The position numbers and the translations under genes were made by a program. 64,000 bases of DNA from Isoetes taiwanensis (lineage: Eukaryota > Streptophyta > Lycopodiopsida > Isoetales > Isoetaceae), in assembly GCA_021234155.1 (NCBI GenBank), contig JAJEKV010000104.1:3025985-3089984 (forward strand), read 5' to 3'. This document shows positions 20,503-32,687 of this stretch, in pieces. The number at the start of each line of letters is the position of its first letter. Position 1 is the stretch's first letter. The notes under the pieces were generated by a model. The model had not been told where the DNA came from, ran no database searches, and saw only the letters and a program-made list of their open reading frames with translations.

Positions 20503-22678
20503 TCACATCTGCCTTAGAGGGTTGGTTCCCACATTTCCACCCCATCTTTGAGTGTTACGATGAAAGGCTATTTTAGCTTGTTTATGCGACTTCTCCATGC
20601 CTTGTGCACTCCACACTGCTAGGCTTCCATACTTCCTAAAAAACCAAGGTGCATGAGCCCAAAAGATGTGCAAGTAGTGCATGACTTCACTCTCTCCCCA
20701 TGTGTCTATGAAAGCTCTAATAAATTTGTTATTTGCTTGCACGAACATTTCTGCATCTTCTCTTGTGAGGTCCATTCTCTGAATGTATGGGAATAATTCA
20801 GACAATGCATCCCATGCTTTTTTTCCTCAATGCCGAACGAACGCCATCATGCGTGCGGTCTGCTCCGCATCAACCAAACAATTTTCCAAATTCATAGACC
20901 TTTTCTCCCATCTGGTTTCCGTTCAGAGCCTCTCTATGATTCTTTATGAAGCGTCGAGCTTTCACCCCTCCAATTGACACCTTACGAGGCACACTTGTTC
21001 TTCCTGCCCGTTTCTCATCGAGCTCTAATCTTACATTGCCACCATGCAAACCTGCTTCTGATAGAACATGTTCAACTCTATGAATTCCTTCCTTTCTTCT
21101 CTTCTTGTCTGAAATATTCCACACGAATCTGCAGCTCAAAAATATCATCTTGTCGATGATTCTCACAAAGTCGTGCAAAGTGCAGATATGAACCCTCTCT
21201 AATGGAATGGGAAAAATGCCATGGAACTTGGGATCTTCTTCTCCTCTATTAGGAGCATTTGCTTGGTTAAGGGACAAGGTTGAAGCAGTCTTCCCAGTAC
21301 TTGACTTCCTTGCATGATTGCAGTACAGACAACTTTTACATGTTCCTTGTCCTCCTCCACTTATGTTGTACATTGCTTTCTCAGTTTTTAAATCAGACGC
21401 CAAGTTAAAACTTACTTTGTAAGATCCATAGTGATGTACTTGCAATTTTTCCCCTCCCTCGAATCTAGATATTAGACTCGGGATGTCAGTTTGATTGAAC
21501 ACCCATTTCAATACCTCGTGGGTTTCTTTCTGAACTTTAAAGAGACCTAACCACCAGGTGTCATCTTCAGATTGACATGAGAACCATTTTTCGGCACGCT
21601 TCTTCTCCTCGTTCGTCACCTCTACATCTTTTTTATTATTCTTGTTGCTCTTTGATTTAGTGTGCAATTGCATTCTCAATTGCTCTATTCATGATGACAA
21701 CGGATACCCTCTCATACTTCTCAAACTTGGTCGGGTTCCATTTCATCCAATTTTATGCAAACTTCAATCTCACCATTAGTTTTACTTGAATCATAAAGTC
21801 ATAGTATTTGACAAGGAATTGTAAGAGACTAACCAGTCAACCCAAAGATTATTATGTTCATTCATTCCAACTATATCACAACAATCCTTGTCATTCTTAT
21901 CATTTATGGCTATGGCGGGGACCAAAGACATTCAACCTGGTGCATCTCTCCTAATATGGCATACACCATCTTTGTCCTAGTAACCCGTGTATTCTCAACA
22001 ATTTGTGGGCGGAGCGAACACTTTTTTGTGCCCATTCTTTTCAACGCTTATTGGAATGGCTTGAATAGAGAACGGTAACCAAGCCTACTTTCGATGCCTA
22101 CATCATCACAAACGGTCACAGACATCTATCGCTTCTAGCTTCTTGTAGATCTCTCCTAGTACCATTTCCAATACCATCTTCTTGAGAGAAGAGTTGTAGG
22201 GCTGACAAATCATGTCCACTATCTCCCTGTTTGTCGCTAGGTTCTTCACTACGTAACCAAGATTGCTTCTAGTTTTCCCAGATCTTAATTGGCCTTTGCT
22301 AGTGTTGTAAAAGCCACCTTGTGGCCGTGACCCTGCGTCCTGAATGCACCTGATCCAAACTTCGGTTCCTCTATCGGTCGAAAAGTGCTTCTTCCTTTCT
22401 CGCAGTAAGCCAAGGGGTGTTTTCTTCAAATTCTTTAACCTACATTGAAGCCCAAAGTTTGCTCTTTTGAGCTCTAGGATCTTTTCTTGCAGCTGCCCTA
22501 TCACCAATTTGGACTTGTCCACTTCGTATCTCAAAGAAGTTTCCCTCCCCAAGCCGTCATTCCTTTCCTTCATTACAGTGGAGTAATGAAGCGAGAGAAA
22601 AAAGAGCTGCTGGTTTAAGTTATAATTCTCTTGTGACAATCGGAAGCAGCTCATCTCAAGGAACTGTATTCGATTCAA
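20503..22678 (-). pseudogene. Decayed transposase-like gene (B)
   Basis: Minus-strand pieces in order. A predicted coiled-coil N-terminal part is at 22,678-22,106. A degraded linker (22,100-21,680) follows. The core (21,679-20,870) has HHYGSYKVSFNLASDLKTEK, a zinc-like CKSCLYCNHARK motif and LHDFVRIIDKMIF. The C-terminal part (20,805-20,503) has SLAVWSAQGMEKSHKQAK and RNTQRWGG. The layout (a DLK block, a CxxCxxC-like motif, an LH...EK helix, then an xQGxExxHK...RxTxRxGG motif) matches a common but uncharacterised eukaryotic transposon-associated protein type; I recognise the layout but cannot name the superfamily. A stop or shift separates core and C-terminus. Inactive. Confidence 0.45.
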
Positions 22679-22689
22679 TGCCTTCGCCC

Positions 22690-23635
22690 TCTCTCAATCT
22701 CTCACAATATCCCAGAGGCCGAGTTACCGCCACCACAAAATCGGACTAAACTTGAAACGTCCCCGAATGACGGTTTCTTGCCACTCAACGGATCCAATGG
22801 ATATAAACCGTCATCCGCCCGGATGTCGACACTTTTGAGCACGCAAGGCGCAAAACACGTTGAGGTCTAAGTTCTTATTTTTTAGACCTCATTTTTTGCG
22901 TTTGAAGACTGGAGCATATTCGTGAGTCAGTTGGATCCTTATCCACACATCATTTGGAGCTTCCATACTGCGTGGATCGCACGGCGCGAAATGAAGGTGT
23001 ACAATTTGTATGCCCCAGCACAATTCGCTTCGTGTGAGCCGAACGTCCGTACTAACCTCGTTTTTGAAATTTGCAACGTGCATATGGAAATCGAAAAGTC
23101 TATTCTCCTACAATCCATGCTTTTATACATTAAGCAAATTCAAAATTCGAATTGTAGGGGGGCGGGAAGCCTGTATTGGGATGAAGTAAAGATCCCGGTT
23201 TACGAACTTTTAAGGCGCAATCGCAGCGCCTCGAAATGAAAGTCTGATACAAAGCTTCAACCTACACATTCAAATTTTGAAATGTAGAAGGCAGGAAGCT
23301 TGTATGGCCATGGCCTCTAAATGAAAATAGCGCAAGACAAGAATCGGTGACGCGCATGCTTGGTATCTGACAAACCAAGAGACACTGTCATGAGTTGCCG
23401 GTATGCTATAATGCAAGTGGCTTTTTAGAAGCACCACGTGTTGCATCAGTCTGTCTGACAACCAACAGAATTAAATACATATGGCGCCATGAATGTGCGA
23501 TCCCCCTTATTCCGGGAGAATATTTCAAGCAAATCTGTAATTATGAGAGTTTGGTATCCTAGGTGGCATGGGTCAAAAGGAGCGGAAATATGACGTGGAA
23601 TGGCTGATAGGAGGCCATTTTGCGACCCCAAATCC
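22690..23635. other. Gene-free stretch with a weak repeat
   Basis: No credible gene. Two related segments near 23,130-23,185 and 23,255-23,320 (AAATTCGAATTGTAGG / AAATTTTGAAATGTAG followed by GGGAAGCCTGTATGG-like sequence) form a diverged duplication with period about 125 bp. Confidence 0.4.
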
Positions 23636-23639
23636 GCCC

Positions 23640-24744
23640 TAATGCTTCGGGCCTGGAAGGTAGTCCAGCAGGTGATTACATTTGATTGAGAAGCTTGTCT
23701 CCAGGCATCTTCCCCCCTTTCTGTGGTTGCCTTTGTATACCCATGGACAACTACACCCAGTTGTAGAATTTATGCATGCGCATTCCCAAGCGAGGTGGAG
23801 GAGAGCAGGTATTATTTCTATTGAACAATGGTATTTTGGTATTGACATTGCTCCTTGGCAATGGTTTCAGGAGACATATGGGTTGTTGGATAAAGATATC
23901 AGTATATGGGCTTATGTAGCAAGTGCTCTTCCTCTAATTAAGAAGGTGGGTAACAAGAGATGCTGAAACTTTGTTCAAGGTATTAAAGAAAGCAAGAAGC
24001 TAGTAAGTTCATGCTACAGATTGCTTACCTCCTCAAGTACTTTATCACCTTCTCAAAAATGGCACTTACAGACTTTGCCTTCTCAATGGCAATCTGTCTT
24101 GAACCTTGTTTGGTCTAAATATAATCCTCCAAAGGTAAATGTTCTACTTTGGCAGGTGATTCACCGCTCATTGAGAGTTAATGAGATGGTTCATCGCTTT
24201 AAGCCGGGAGTAAGCCCACTTTGCCCAATGTGTGAGCGGTGCATTGAAACATTGGAGCACTGTTTATATTTGTGTGCAGAGCTGAGTAGTCTTAGGTCCT
24301 GGCTGCATTCTCTTTTTGGAGTATCTTTGGATAGTCAGCACTTTCTTTTGGGTATTTATCCAAATCAGTGGACTGCTTCTAAAAGGATTGCATTTCACAT
24401 GGCAAAGTCTTGGCTAATATGGAGTGTATGGAAGCGAAGGCGAAGAAAGGTCTTTTATGATAAGCGTATTTTTTTTTTTTTTTTTTTTTTTTGGAGGTAA
24501 GGTGGGTTTTGTATTATTTTTTTTATGATAAGCGTATTTCTTCTCAGGTGATGCTTCAAGAAATTCGTAAGAAGTTGTATAATTGCTTTAAGATCTCCAA
24601 TTGGCCTGATCGTATTAAAATTCCAATATGGAGTGATCATCTAAAAGTGATTGATGCTTCAGGGACATTTCTTACTTCCGGAAGTACTTTGTAATATTTT
24701 GAGTGTATAATATGAAGTAAAACACGTTCTTAAAAAAAAAAAAA
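23640..24744 (+). mobile_element. 5'-truncated L1-type LINE with zinc-binding tail
   Basis: One frame runs from about 23,682 to 24,470 with a single stop (TGA, 23,964-23,966). It encodes the C-terminal region of an L1-type ORF2: a KYNPPKVNVLLWQVIHRSL segment, then CPMC...ETLEHCLYLC (about 24,218-24,275), the zinc-binding domain typical of plant L1 RT proteins. The frame resumes after a 68-bp interruption and ends at a TAA near 24,691, followed by a poly(A) run at 24,733-24,744. Endonuclease and RT domains are missing, so this is a typical 5'-truncated insertion. Confidence 0.8.
24453..24539 (-). mobile_element. 49-bp antisense retro-insertion with 19-bp target duplication
   Basis: TTTTATGATAAGCGTATTT occurs at 24,453-24,471 and again at 24,521-24,539. 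Between them lie about 21 T and then 28 bp of other sequence, which on the minus strand is a short 3' end with a poly(A) tail. This is the signature of an extremely 5'-truncated retro-insertion. Removing the insert and one repeat rejoins the L1 reading frame (…VFYDKRISSQVM…). Confidence 0.85.
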
Positions 24745-24978
24745 ATAGTTATCCCATCTACTTTCTTACCTCTCATACGCCTTAATATGGAAGACCTTAA
24801 TTTTACCTCAAGTACTTTACATCGGCTAATTCAAGTAACTACAGAATAGCTTCAGATACTTAAACTCAAGAGATAGACAATTACGAAATACAACAGTTAT
24901 AGTTAAATATAGAGTATTGATATCACTAATGCAAATTATGATAAAGGAGCTTCATTGAAGACCTCTTCTCGCATTGAA

Positions 24979-26760
24979 CTACTGCAATGTCATGTCCTCG
25001 TCTAAGTCAGTGTCACTATCTGTATCACTGCCTCCAATATTAGTTTTAACTTCATTAGAATGGCCTTCAATATTCACATGTGCTGCTGCAGATTGTTGTG
25101 CATTATCAGGTGACCTAACTTCTTCACTAGTGAGAGCAGGATACTTTTGTACAAGCTGGACTATGGAGGGAATATTATCAGGCAAGTTCAGCATGGGAAA
25201 CTGGAGGTTCATGCTGGAAGATGGGTACCACAAACTTTGGATTTGGCTGAAATTCCAAAATTCTGCTTTTTGGCTAGAATTCGGAGACAACTCTTTCTCT
25301 AGAACTAGCTCGTGCAAATAACATTCATGTTAGCTCTTGAATCTATGAAATGTTAAGAATCTTAACTAAGTTATACCTTCAGTTATACCTTTGGAAGGGT
25401 GTGTGGTTCAGTCACATGATCAATAGGTTTCGGGTGTGCCACTAGTTCAGTGACAGGATCATGAGGGTCATCTTTTGGGTCTTCAACATTCTGTACAGTT
25501 GGAGCAGCATCACCTTTATGCTATAAGTATTTGAGTGTTCTCACTCTTTCTCATGGGTTTGCCCTTCAAATTCTGGAGCAGGAGGTTTCAAGCTTTTAGG
25601 CACTTTCTTTCTTCCCAACTTGGTGAGTTTGATTGCTGCTTCATCTACTGCAATAGGTCTTCTTGAGGTGCTCCGCCATCTGCCTCAACTTCTTCTTGTC
25701 CTTGAGTTTCTCTGGCTAGAACAAGGTATACACTTCAAGTAGTTAAGAAAAGACTTATCTACGGTAAAACAACAATTGTAAACTGATTTATCTACAGATT
25801 GCAACAATTGTTTTTTCTTTTTTTGGCAACAATTCATTGAACTCGGACATTACATGAAGTTGTGATCAAGAATTTACCATTGGCAGAGGTCTGAACATCT
25901 TCATTATCTGCAACAATATTTCTGACAAAGGTCTGAACATCTTCATTACTTGTAACAATAATTTTTGTGGCTCTTCTCGATGGCTTCTTAACTCCAACTT
26001 TGAAAATATAGTAGAAATTACTAGCAATTTAGAAACTAACAAACAAAAAGACAAATACATACCTTTCTTTGGACTGCACATTGATCGAGTTTGAGGCCCT
26101 CTCTTCATTTGCAATTTTTTAGGATGACTATAAGTGGAAACTTCATCTTCATTGTTTATAGACACTTTTTTACTACCAGTGCCACGAGCATCAACATTTT
26201 TAGCCTGATCTTCCATATAATTAGAGTATCTCAACTCCAGATACAAATGTGTAGGAAGTGCAATTTTGCACACATAATACTGAAAGTTTTCCATGCAAAC
26301 TTGAAAGCTGAATCAACTACATTTCTTTTTCATGCACTTGTTGTTTAGAACAAACAAGCTCATCATTGACATGCGTCATTTCTGCCTCCAAATGAGATAT
26401 GGATTTAGCTATATGTGATAAACTCTTCTCATGCACATTACTCATGGTTTGGTTATTCCTCTTGAAAATATGCAGTGACCACCAAGCAAAGTATGGCCAG
26501 TTAACTTTGTATTGTTCAGGGTTTATAGTAGCCCTGCTTGTATGCTGCCATGCAAATGCCCTTGCAAAATTTGTTTTCACTTCCTTACGAATTCTGTGGA
26601 GTTCGATCTTGTTATCTTTTAAGTCAGAGCTCTATACACTGAGAAAATCAGCTTTGGTGCACTCATCCTAACTCAGAGTTGTTGGATCCCTTCCTTCATT
26701 TGGTAACCCTCTGTAAACATGAAACTTTGCTTCAGAGTTTGCAATCCGCATATCCTGCTA
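24979..26760 (-). pseudogene. Decayed minus-strand gene, unknown
   Basis: Coding-like minus-strand pieces share a layout. From upstream to downstream: a piece near 26,760-26,600 with two stops (contains AKFHVYRGLPNEGRDP), continuing into 26,580-26,317 (contains NWPYFAWWSLHIFKR and a charged helix); a middle Lys-rich piece at 26,294-25,866; and a C-terminal piece at 25,317-24,979 ending in an acidic, Asp-rich tail (SDTDSDTDLDEDMTLQ). The family is not recognised. It may be a captured host gene or a transposon accessory protein. Confidence 0.3.
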
Positions 26761-26764
26761 TAAA

Positions 26765-27640
26765 CAAAAGGAAAAGCAATAAAATTAAGCAATCGGCATC
26801 CTATTAATAACAAAGCAATCAGCATCCTATTAATAACAAAGCAAATGGAATTACTAACACAATAAACTTAAAAGCTTTATCAAAACAAAATTAGGACCTT
26901 AACTTTTCCCAAAGGTCACAAGTGTCCGTCGAACAAAAGGCAGAGGTATTATGGTCTACTTCAAATAGATTGAAATGCATGTTTATATTGACATCCATAA
27001 TGCCGGAATGATGACAAACAATCAGAAAGGCAGAAGCTATGATTCGAATTTAGTAATATAAGCCATGATTTCTATGCTCTGACACATCATGCCATACGGA
27101 TCTCTCTCTCGAAGAAACTCGAAAATATTTGTGATGGGCAATGACAGGTCGGTTTATTTACAAAAAAAAAAACCTATTATAAGAACATATGAGGGTGCTT
27201 TAGGGGTGCTTTGTTAGCACGAAAATGACCCCCAGCTACATGCTTTCACCCAATTGCAGCTGGCAGGCCAACCATTTGACAGCAATATGGGGATCTGCAA
27301 AGGATGTCCCCTCTCTCCAACAGTTGTTGGACTCTACGGTGATCAGTTGGAGAGCTGACTTTGCTGACAATGGGGGAATGGAGCTCAACTTTGTATCAAA
27401 TCACCAGACAGCTAATATACACTGCTGATGTGGACCTTCTAGCTCGTGTCCGGAGGATATGTAGTGCATATCGACGCCCTAGGTGTATTCTTCCAGGCCA
27501 CTGACATTGGTGTCAATTTCACAAGGGGTTGTTTTCATTACCATATTACGGTTTAGGACAGTATATAAAGACAGTAGATTCACGCCGTAACTTATTGCTC
27601 AAGAGTGGATGTTAACTTGTACTGAGCACTTCATGGCCTT
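26765..27640. other. Gene-free stretch
   Basis: AT-rich sequence without a supported gene. A near-exact 34-bp duplication (CAATCRGCATCCTATTAATAACAAAGCAA) lies at about 26,791-26,845. A short coding-like frame at 27,225-27,428 has no recognised domain. Confidence 0.4.
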
Positions 27641-27659
27641 TTAGGGCCCCAAGAAAGCT

Positions 27660-27960
27660 AGATCAAATAAATAAATTCTATTCATGGGGATTATTCTAAA
27701 ACATACAAGAAAGTTGAAGCCTATTGTGAAGCCATTATGAATGCTAATCCAAGAAATATAGCAGTTGTGCAGCATGCATTGGAGGATGGAAAAGTTGCAA
27801 GCCAATCATTGGTTTAAATGGCACATTCTTAACAGTCATATGTTTTGGTCATCTGCTATACGCAACATGCATTGATGCAATTGGAGGACTCTACCCTATT
27901 GCATTCGGAGTGATCGAATGAAATTGAAGATAATTGGGTTTTAATTCATAATTGTGGAGA
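27660..27960 (+). pseudogene. MULE transposase fragment
   Basis: First frame: GDYSKTYKKVEAYCEAIMNANP. After a deletion and shift, a second frame reads CKPIIGLNGTFLT...LLYATCIDAIGGLYPIAFGVIE (about 27,795-27,910), then a third reads DNWVLIHN. This is the classic Mutator transposase core; the first catalytic Asp of the usual LDGTF motif is Asn here. The fragment is short and inactive. It could relate to the MULE-type MITE at 50,176-50,729, but that is not shown. Confidence 0.75.
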
Positions 27961-28373
27961 AGCTGCTCCATACATAAGCTGCTCAATAACATATTACAAA
28001 AGGTCATTGAACGAGCTAGAAGGTACATAGTACTTCCTTCTGATGTATTTGCACTTGACGTACATAGTTTTGACGTACATATAATCATATCAAAGCCACT
28101 ACATAATGCCAAAACATGGTGTCCTTGTGGATTAGGCCATTTAATCCTATCACCAGAGCATCTATGCCATCCAAAAATTGATAGCTCATCCTCATCAAGC
28201 ATCTCCGTCCATTCGGAATTTCCATCTAGACTAACTATGGATGCTTGTTTTTCTGATGTGCATCCGCTAAAATCACCTAACAAAAGCACATCACTTGTGG
28301 AACCAAAGGCTAGAATATCTTGTTCCAAATGAGAAAAGGCATCATCCCTGTCTAAATTATCAGAACTGTACAC
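27960..28373 (-). pseudogene. LINE endonuclease fragment
   Basis: A minus-strand frame of about 135 codons reads SDVLLLGDFSGCTSEKQ, then a segment ending in WPNPQGHHVLALCSGFDMIICTS. This is the GDFNxRT...D...N..G..LL.LC...D..I.N layout of the LINE APE-type endonuclease. The usual GDFN has become GDFS. No RT follows, so this is an isolated fragment. Confidence 0.65.
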
Positions 28374-28439
28374 ACGAGATTCTCTTGGTGGAAAGTAGCA
28401 ACTAACAACATAAAGTTTTCCAGATTGTCCAGGTATTTA

Positions 28440-28482
28440 GAGGGGGAGGGGAGGGAGGGAGGGAGAGAGAGGGGGAGAGGCC
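28440..28482 (+). repeat. G/A-rich tract with G4 potential
   Basis: A purine tract contains five or more consecutive G runs of three to five separated by single A, which meets the usual G-quadruplex pattern. It continues as GA repeats. Confidence 0.6.
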
Positions 28483-28855
28483 ACGTGATTGATGAGAGAT
28501 GATGAGAGATCATGTGAGCGAGGAGAGTGGGAACTATGCGAGAGTCCACTTAGTGAACGCTGTAAGGGGCATTTCCATTATTGGTTGGGCCATTAAGGAT
28601 AAGGGCCTAAACCATTTTTTGGAGGCAAAGTCTAGAGGCCAAAATTTTCAAACTTAATTTTTGGCCCCTGTTTAAGTGAGGGGGCTCCAAGAATTATAGA
28701 TCCGAATTTTCCCTTTAGGCATTTCATCAACATCCACTAACAAGTCGATGAGTCTTTCTTGCATTTTGTTCTGAATTTGTAGAATTCTTAAGGAATAGCC
28801 ACTCTAATTTTCGCTTTCTAAATCCATTGTTTCTTCATAAATCAGGTCCAAAAGC

Positions 28856-29372
28856 ATGACAAAGGCCGCTAGATCTCATTGCCAGTTGCTCAAAGCCATA
28901 AGGATGACTAGATCAGTTTCCCAGTCTGCTGCTATTGAGATGCATTATGGACCTTTAAGTGCTTTGAATTGCAATAACAAAAGGAGAAAGAAGGGTCAGC
29001 AAGGAGAGAAATTACCAAAGGTCCAATCCAAGCCTCTTCAAAATGAATTCACCATGGTTGTCAACGAAAGCAGTTTGGTTGCCCTTAACAGAGCCAAAAA
29101 GAGGAAAACACATGTATATTGGTCAGACAATGTAATTTCAATCATGCTTGCATTGGTGAAGGAGTACAAGTTCAATAATAATGGAAGTATGAATCTGTCT
29201 GCAAGCCAATGGAGACAGATTATGCTAAAATTGCAAGCCCCAGTACATGGTTTGAAAAAATTGAGGCGGTTAAGAAATAAATGGGATAAGCTCCAGATAT
29301 AATTCAGGGATGAGAAAGAAGCATTTGAAAGAACAGATGTTGAACTTCTTATTCAGTATGGTTTAATGTAAT
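28856..29372 (+). CDS. Myb/SANT-like DNA-binding protein, first part
   Basis: A frame from 28,856 to a stop at 29,302 encodes a basic N-terminal region (contains NKRRKKGQQGEK) and then VYWSDNVISIMLALVKEYKF...SQWRQIMLKL...LRRLRNKWDKLQI. The pattern W-x-x-x...LL.L..EYKF...W..I...K.K.WDKL matches the Myb/SANT-like (trihelix-type) domain found in plant Harbinger ORF1 and related proteins. After the stop, in the same frame, the sequence still reads FRDEKEAFERTDVELLIQYGLM, so the stop is a recent break. It is likely the DNA-binding partner protein of a Harbinger element; a Harbinger transposase fragment lies at 37,103-37,640. Confidence 0.5.
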
Positions 29373-29531
29373 GGAAGAATCTAAGCATCGAAAAAAATTA
29401 GTGGCTATTAATAGCCAAATGGCGATTTTTTAGGGGGTCTAGACAATTTTTGCGACGAATTTTATGAAGGGAGATTTCTTTTAAAAAAATAAAAAATAGC
29501 CATGTTTAAAACAAGTACTTCATTATTTTTT

Positions 29532-29712
29532 GGGAAAACTACCAAAATACCCCTATGAGTTTGTGTAATTACCAAAATGCCCTTATGAGTTTCAAAATTA
29601 CCAAAATGCCCCTACACACCTTCTATACACAAGGGCATTTTGGTAATTTTGAAACTCATAAGGGCATTTTGGTAATTACACAAACTCATAGGGGTAGTTT
29701 GGTAGTTTTCCC
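29532..29712. mobile_element. Foldback MITE
   Basis: A near-perfect 181-bp inverted repeat with arms of about 80 bp and a loop of about 16 bp. Each arm holds three copies of ACCAAAATRCCC-TATGAGTTT. The ends read GGGAAAACTACC and GGTAGTTTTCCC. The core AAATGCCC and GGGAAAA motifs also form the TIRs of the MITE at 50,176-50,729, so the two are probably related. Confidence 0.8.
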
Positions 29713-30298
29713 TTATTTTTTTAGGATTAGCCAAACTATTTTTCCCTTTTTCCCTAAAGAAAAGAGGATTAGCCTTTCTTTATATTATAATAATTACATA
29801 TTAAATCATTAATAGCCAAACAAAAATTAATTCTTATTATAGACTTTTACACATTCCCACCTACCATCATCAGTGACACTAATTTTTCAAAATAAAAAAT
29901 TTTATTACATATACCATATATGAATCTTCAAAAAAAGAATTGTAAAAGATGGCTAATATCCCTCTTCCTTTAAGGGTTAGAGATAAGTTCAACTTGATCA
30001 GTATATCTAGAAGATGTCATTGCATTGAATGTAGTTCAGACTATTGATGTTATAAGCTATGTCATGTTGGTTTCTGTTAAAAGTTTTTTAATATTATTGT
30101 ATATTCCTTGATTATTGATTATTATTTGTAGTTCTAGTACAATATATCTAAAGCTACAAAAAATTACATTTCTTGCATTTTCCAGTTAGAAAAAAATAGC
30201 CAAGTGAAAGTTTATAGTACTTAATTCAAAAGTTTCGCTAAGTACAAATACATATAAATGTAACGATAACAATAACTTTAGCCAATTACTGTAAAATT

Positions 30299-30658
30299 TT
30301 GAAAAATAGTCAAACCATTTTTTATGGAAAAATATATAGTATGCTTAATTTTTTCCCTGAATCTAAGAATGGAGTAATAAATGAAAGGGACATACCTGGT
30401 GCAGGAGATGATGGCGAGTTTGGAGCAGAGGCATTTTCTAATGTTGGAATTTACCCAAACACATGCATGTCTGAGGCATTTTACGAGACAATTGGAATAA
30501 ATGCAGCTTTTGAGGAAGAAGAATTCATAAATGTTGCAGCTGACACTCTTGTTAGCCCTATGGTTAATGAAAGAAACAAAAGCAAAAAGAACTCAAATGG
30601 TCAAGAGAAGAATTCATGTAAGGATATTCATGTAGATTTGGCTCATACTTACCTTTGA
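30299..30658 (+). CDS. Second exon-like piece of the Myb/SANT-type gene
   Basis: A plus-strand frame reads IPGAGDDGEFGAEAFSNVGIYPNTCMSEAFYETIG..., followed by an acidic and then Lys-rich stretch to a stop at 30,658. A G-A-D/E-rich and low-complexity linker is typical of the second half of plant Myb/SANT-type transposon ORFs. The intervening 0.9 kb holds a foldback MITE and AT-rich DNA, so it is either a long intron or an insertion. The assignment to the upstream gene is an inference. Confidence 0.3.
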   Translation: MKNSQTIFYGKIYSMLNFFPESKNGVINERDIPGAGDDGEFGAEAFSNVGIYPNTCMSEAFYETIGINAAFEEEEFINVAADTLVSPMVNERNKSKKNSNGQEKNSCKDIHVDLAHTYL

Positions 30659-31243
30659 AAGTCATCAAAGACCACAATATATATGAACAGCAATGTGCAG
30701 ATAATTAAGAATGGGGCTTTAGAAACTTCAAATTTCTTCCGATAGCTTATTCACTTTTAGTCTGGCATCTACAATAAATATTGGGACCGTAAATTGCATC
30801 AGATCATGCAACAATAATGCGATTTAAAATGAATAAAGAGGTTTGCTTTTCCAACGTTATCTGTCATCGAAATTATTTGGAATTTCTTCCCATGCTTGTC
30901 AATTTTTAGTTTGGCACCTACAATAGATACCAAGACTATGAACTGCATCAAATCATGCAAAAAAACAATGCGGTTTAAAATGAATAAAGAAGATCGTTTT
31001 TCCAATTTCACCTGTTATCAGAATTACTTGAAGACATTAAAAGTATCCGCATGTTGCCAGTGCTTCAAAGGAAAAACTCAATTTGTTGCATGCCTTGCCC
31101 ATCCATGAGAACTTTGGCTTTTGCTTTGGAACAGAGAAACTAGTTTCAATTTCTAAAGTTTCAGATTTCTTGAGTACTGTTAGTTTTAGTTTTTTTGGTT
31201 CTTCTGCAAGTTAGTTAAGACACAAAGATCTATAACGAAGAAT

Positions 31244-31798
31244 TTGAAGAATGATGATGCATATATTCCTCTGTCTACAATTAATTGCCAAAAAAAATCA
31301 TACATTGTCTCTTCAAACTTCCTTAATTGCACCTCGATTTGGGTGCATACAATTTATTTGGAGAGCTTGCATGATGGCAAAGCACAAGGTTCTAGTCTGA
31401 AGACATTTCCCTGTCTCTTCAAGTTCTCTAATTCTGATTCCATGGCAGTTGCCACATCTTTTACCCCAAGCTCCTCAATCGTCGAGTCTGCTAAAGTTGA
31501 AGAGCTCCAGCATAGAAGCCTTCATGTTAGTATGAGCCAGAGGGTGATTCTCAGGTATTTTTCCATGGGAGACATCTACGTAGAGCCTGAACTAGTGGCT
31601 TGGGCTGAACAAGTGCCATACCGGCAGAAAACTCATGTCGGGTGCGTCCGTGTTAAGCATCATGTCAAATGGTTTCTACAGGAAATTAAAATCCCTATGC
31701 TTTCTTGTGAAAACTACCCTGCCCAACTCTTGAGCTCTTTCCTGTCACGTCTATTGTTCTATTCGATTAACTACTCAGACTTAGCGAACATTCTTTAA
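31244..31798 (+). other. Unassigned 184-codon reading frame
   Basis: An open frame with no recognised motif. Composition is ordinary, with no membrane segment or low-complexity bias. Neighbouring DNA is AT-rich and gene-free (30,660-32,980), so this may be chance or an exon of an unrecognised gene. Confidence 0.15.
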
Positions 31799-32687
31799 GA
31801 TTTTGAATAATGTTTTCGTAAATCTCTGATATGATCATACCTTCAAGATTCCATGACGAGACCAGCTGGATATGGTGTTTTTTGTAATCATATGTTATCT
31901 TAATACATGATATTTTTGTTTAAATGTGTATTCTAAAACATGTTCTTAAGTTATAATCCAATTAACTCTTGTTTTCTGCCTAATGGCTTTTAGAATCTAC
32001 TTGTTACAGGTTTCTATGACAATTTAGGTTTTCTGAAGACAAATTTGTGACATGTTCTGATACCCATGTGCTTTTTTAGGCATTTTATGGAGGCATTTCA
32101 TAGATTTGTCGAGATCTAGTGGTTAAAAACATTTATAGAGATATTACACGACATGTTACAATAAGTACTATTGATACAAAGGTTTTTTATACCTGTACTT
32201 GCTCATTTTGAGCCTATGTTTTGTAGTTGTGCCATTCATATGAATAAAAAGTGATGTTACATAAGAAACTTATTACTTTCTATTGTTATCCAAGTTCTTC
32301 AAATTATGCCAGCCATTTCTGTCACAAAAGTTCCCATTTATGATTGAATCCTCAGCTTTTTTATTTGCTATCAACATACACTTCATTTCACACTCTTTTG
32401 TGTTTAATATATAAACAAATTCATTGTCAAACTATGCTTCTGGAAACAATCATTCTTTGCTATCAGATTTAACTTCCATTTTCACATGCATATTCAGTCA
32501 ATCATCTGCATTGCACAAGGATCTGATAAGAAACTTCAAATAGTAGGAACTGAGTTTAAGCTGAATGACGACATTTTTTGCCATAAATGGGAAAGCACTT
32601 ACATTTGAAAATAGAGGGCCATAAATCAAGTGATTTTTTTTTGCAATTTGACATTGTAGAGTATAACAATGATTGGAAAAATATGGA

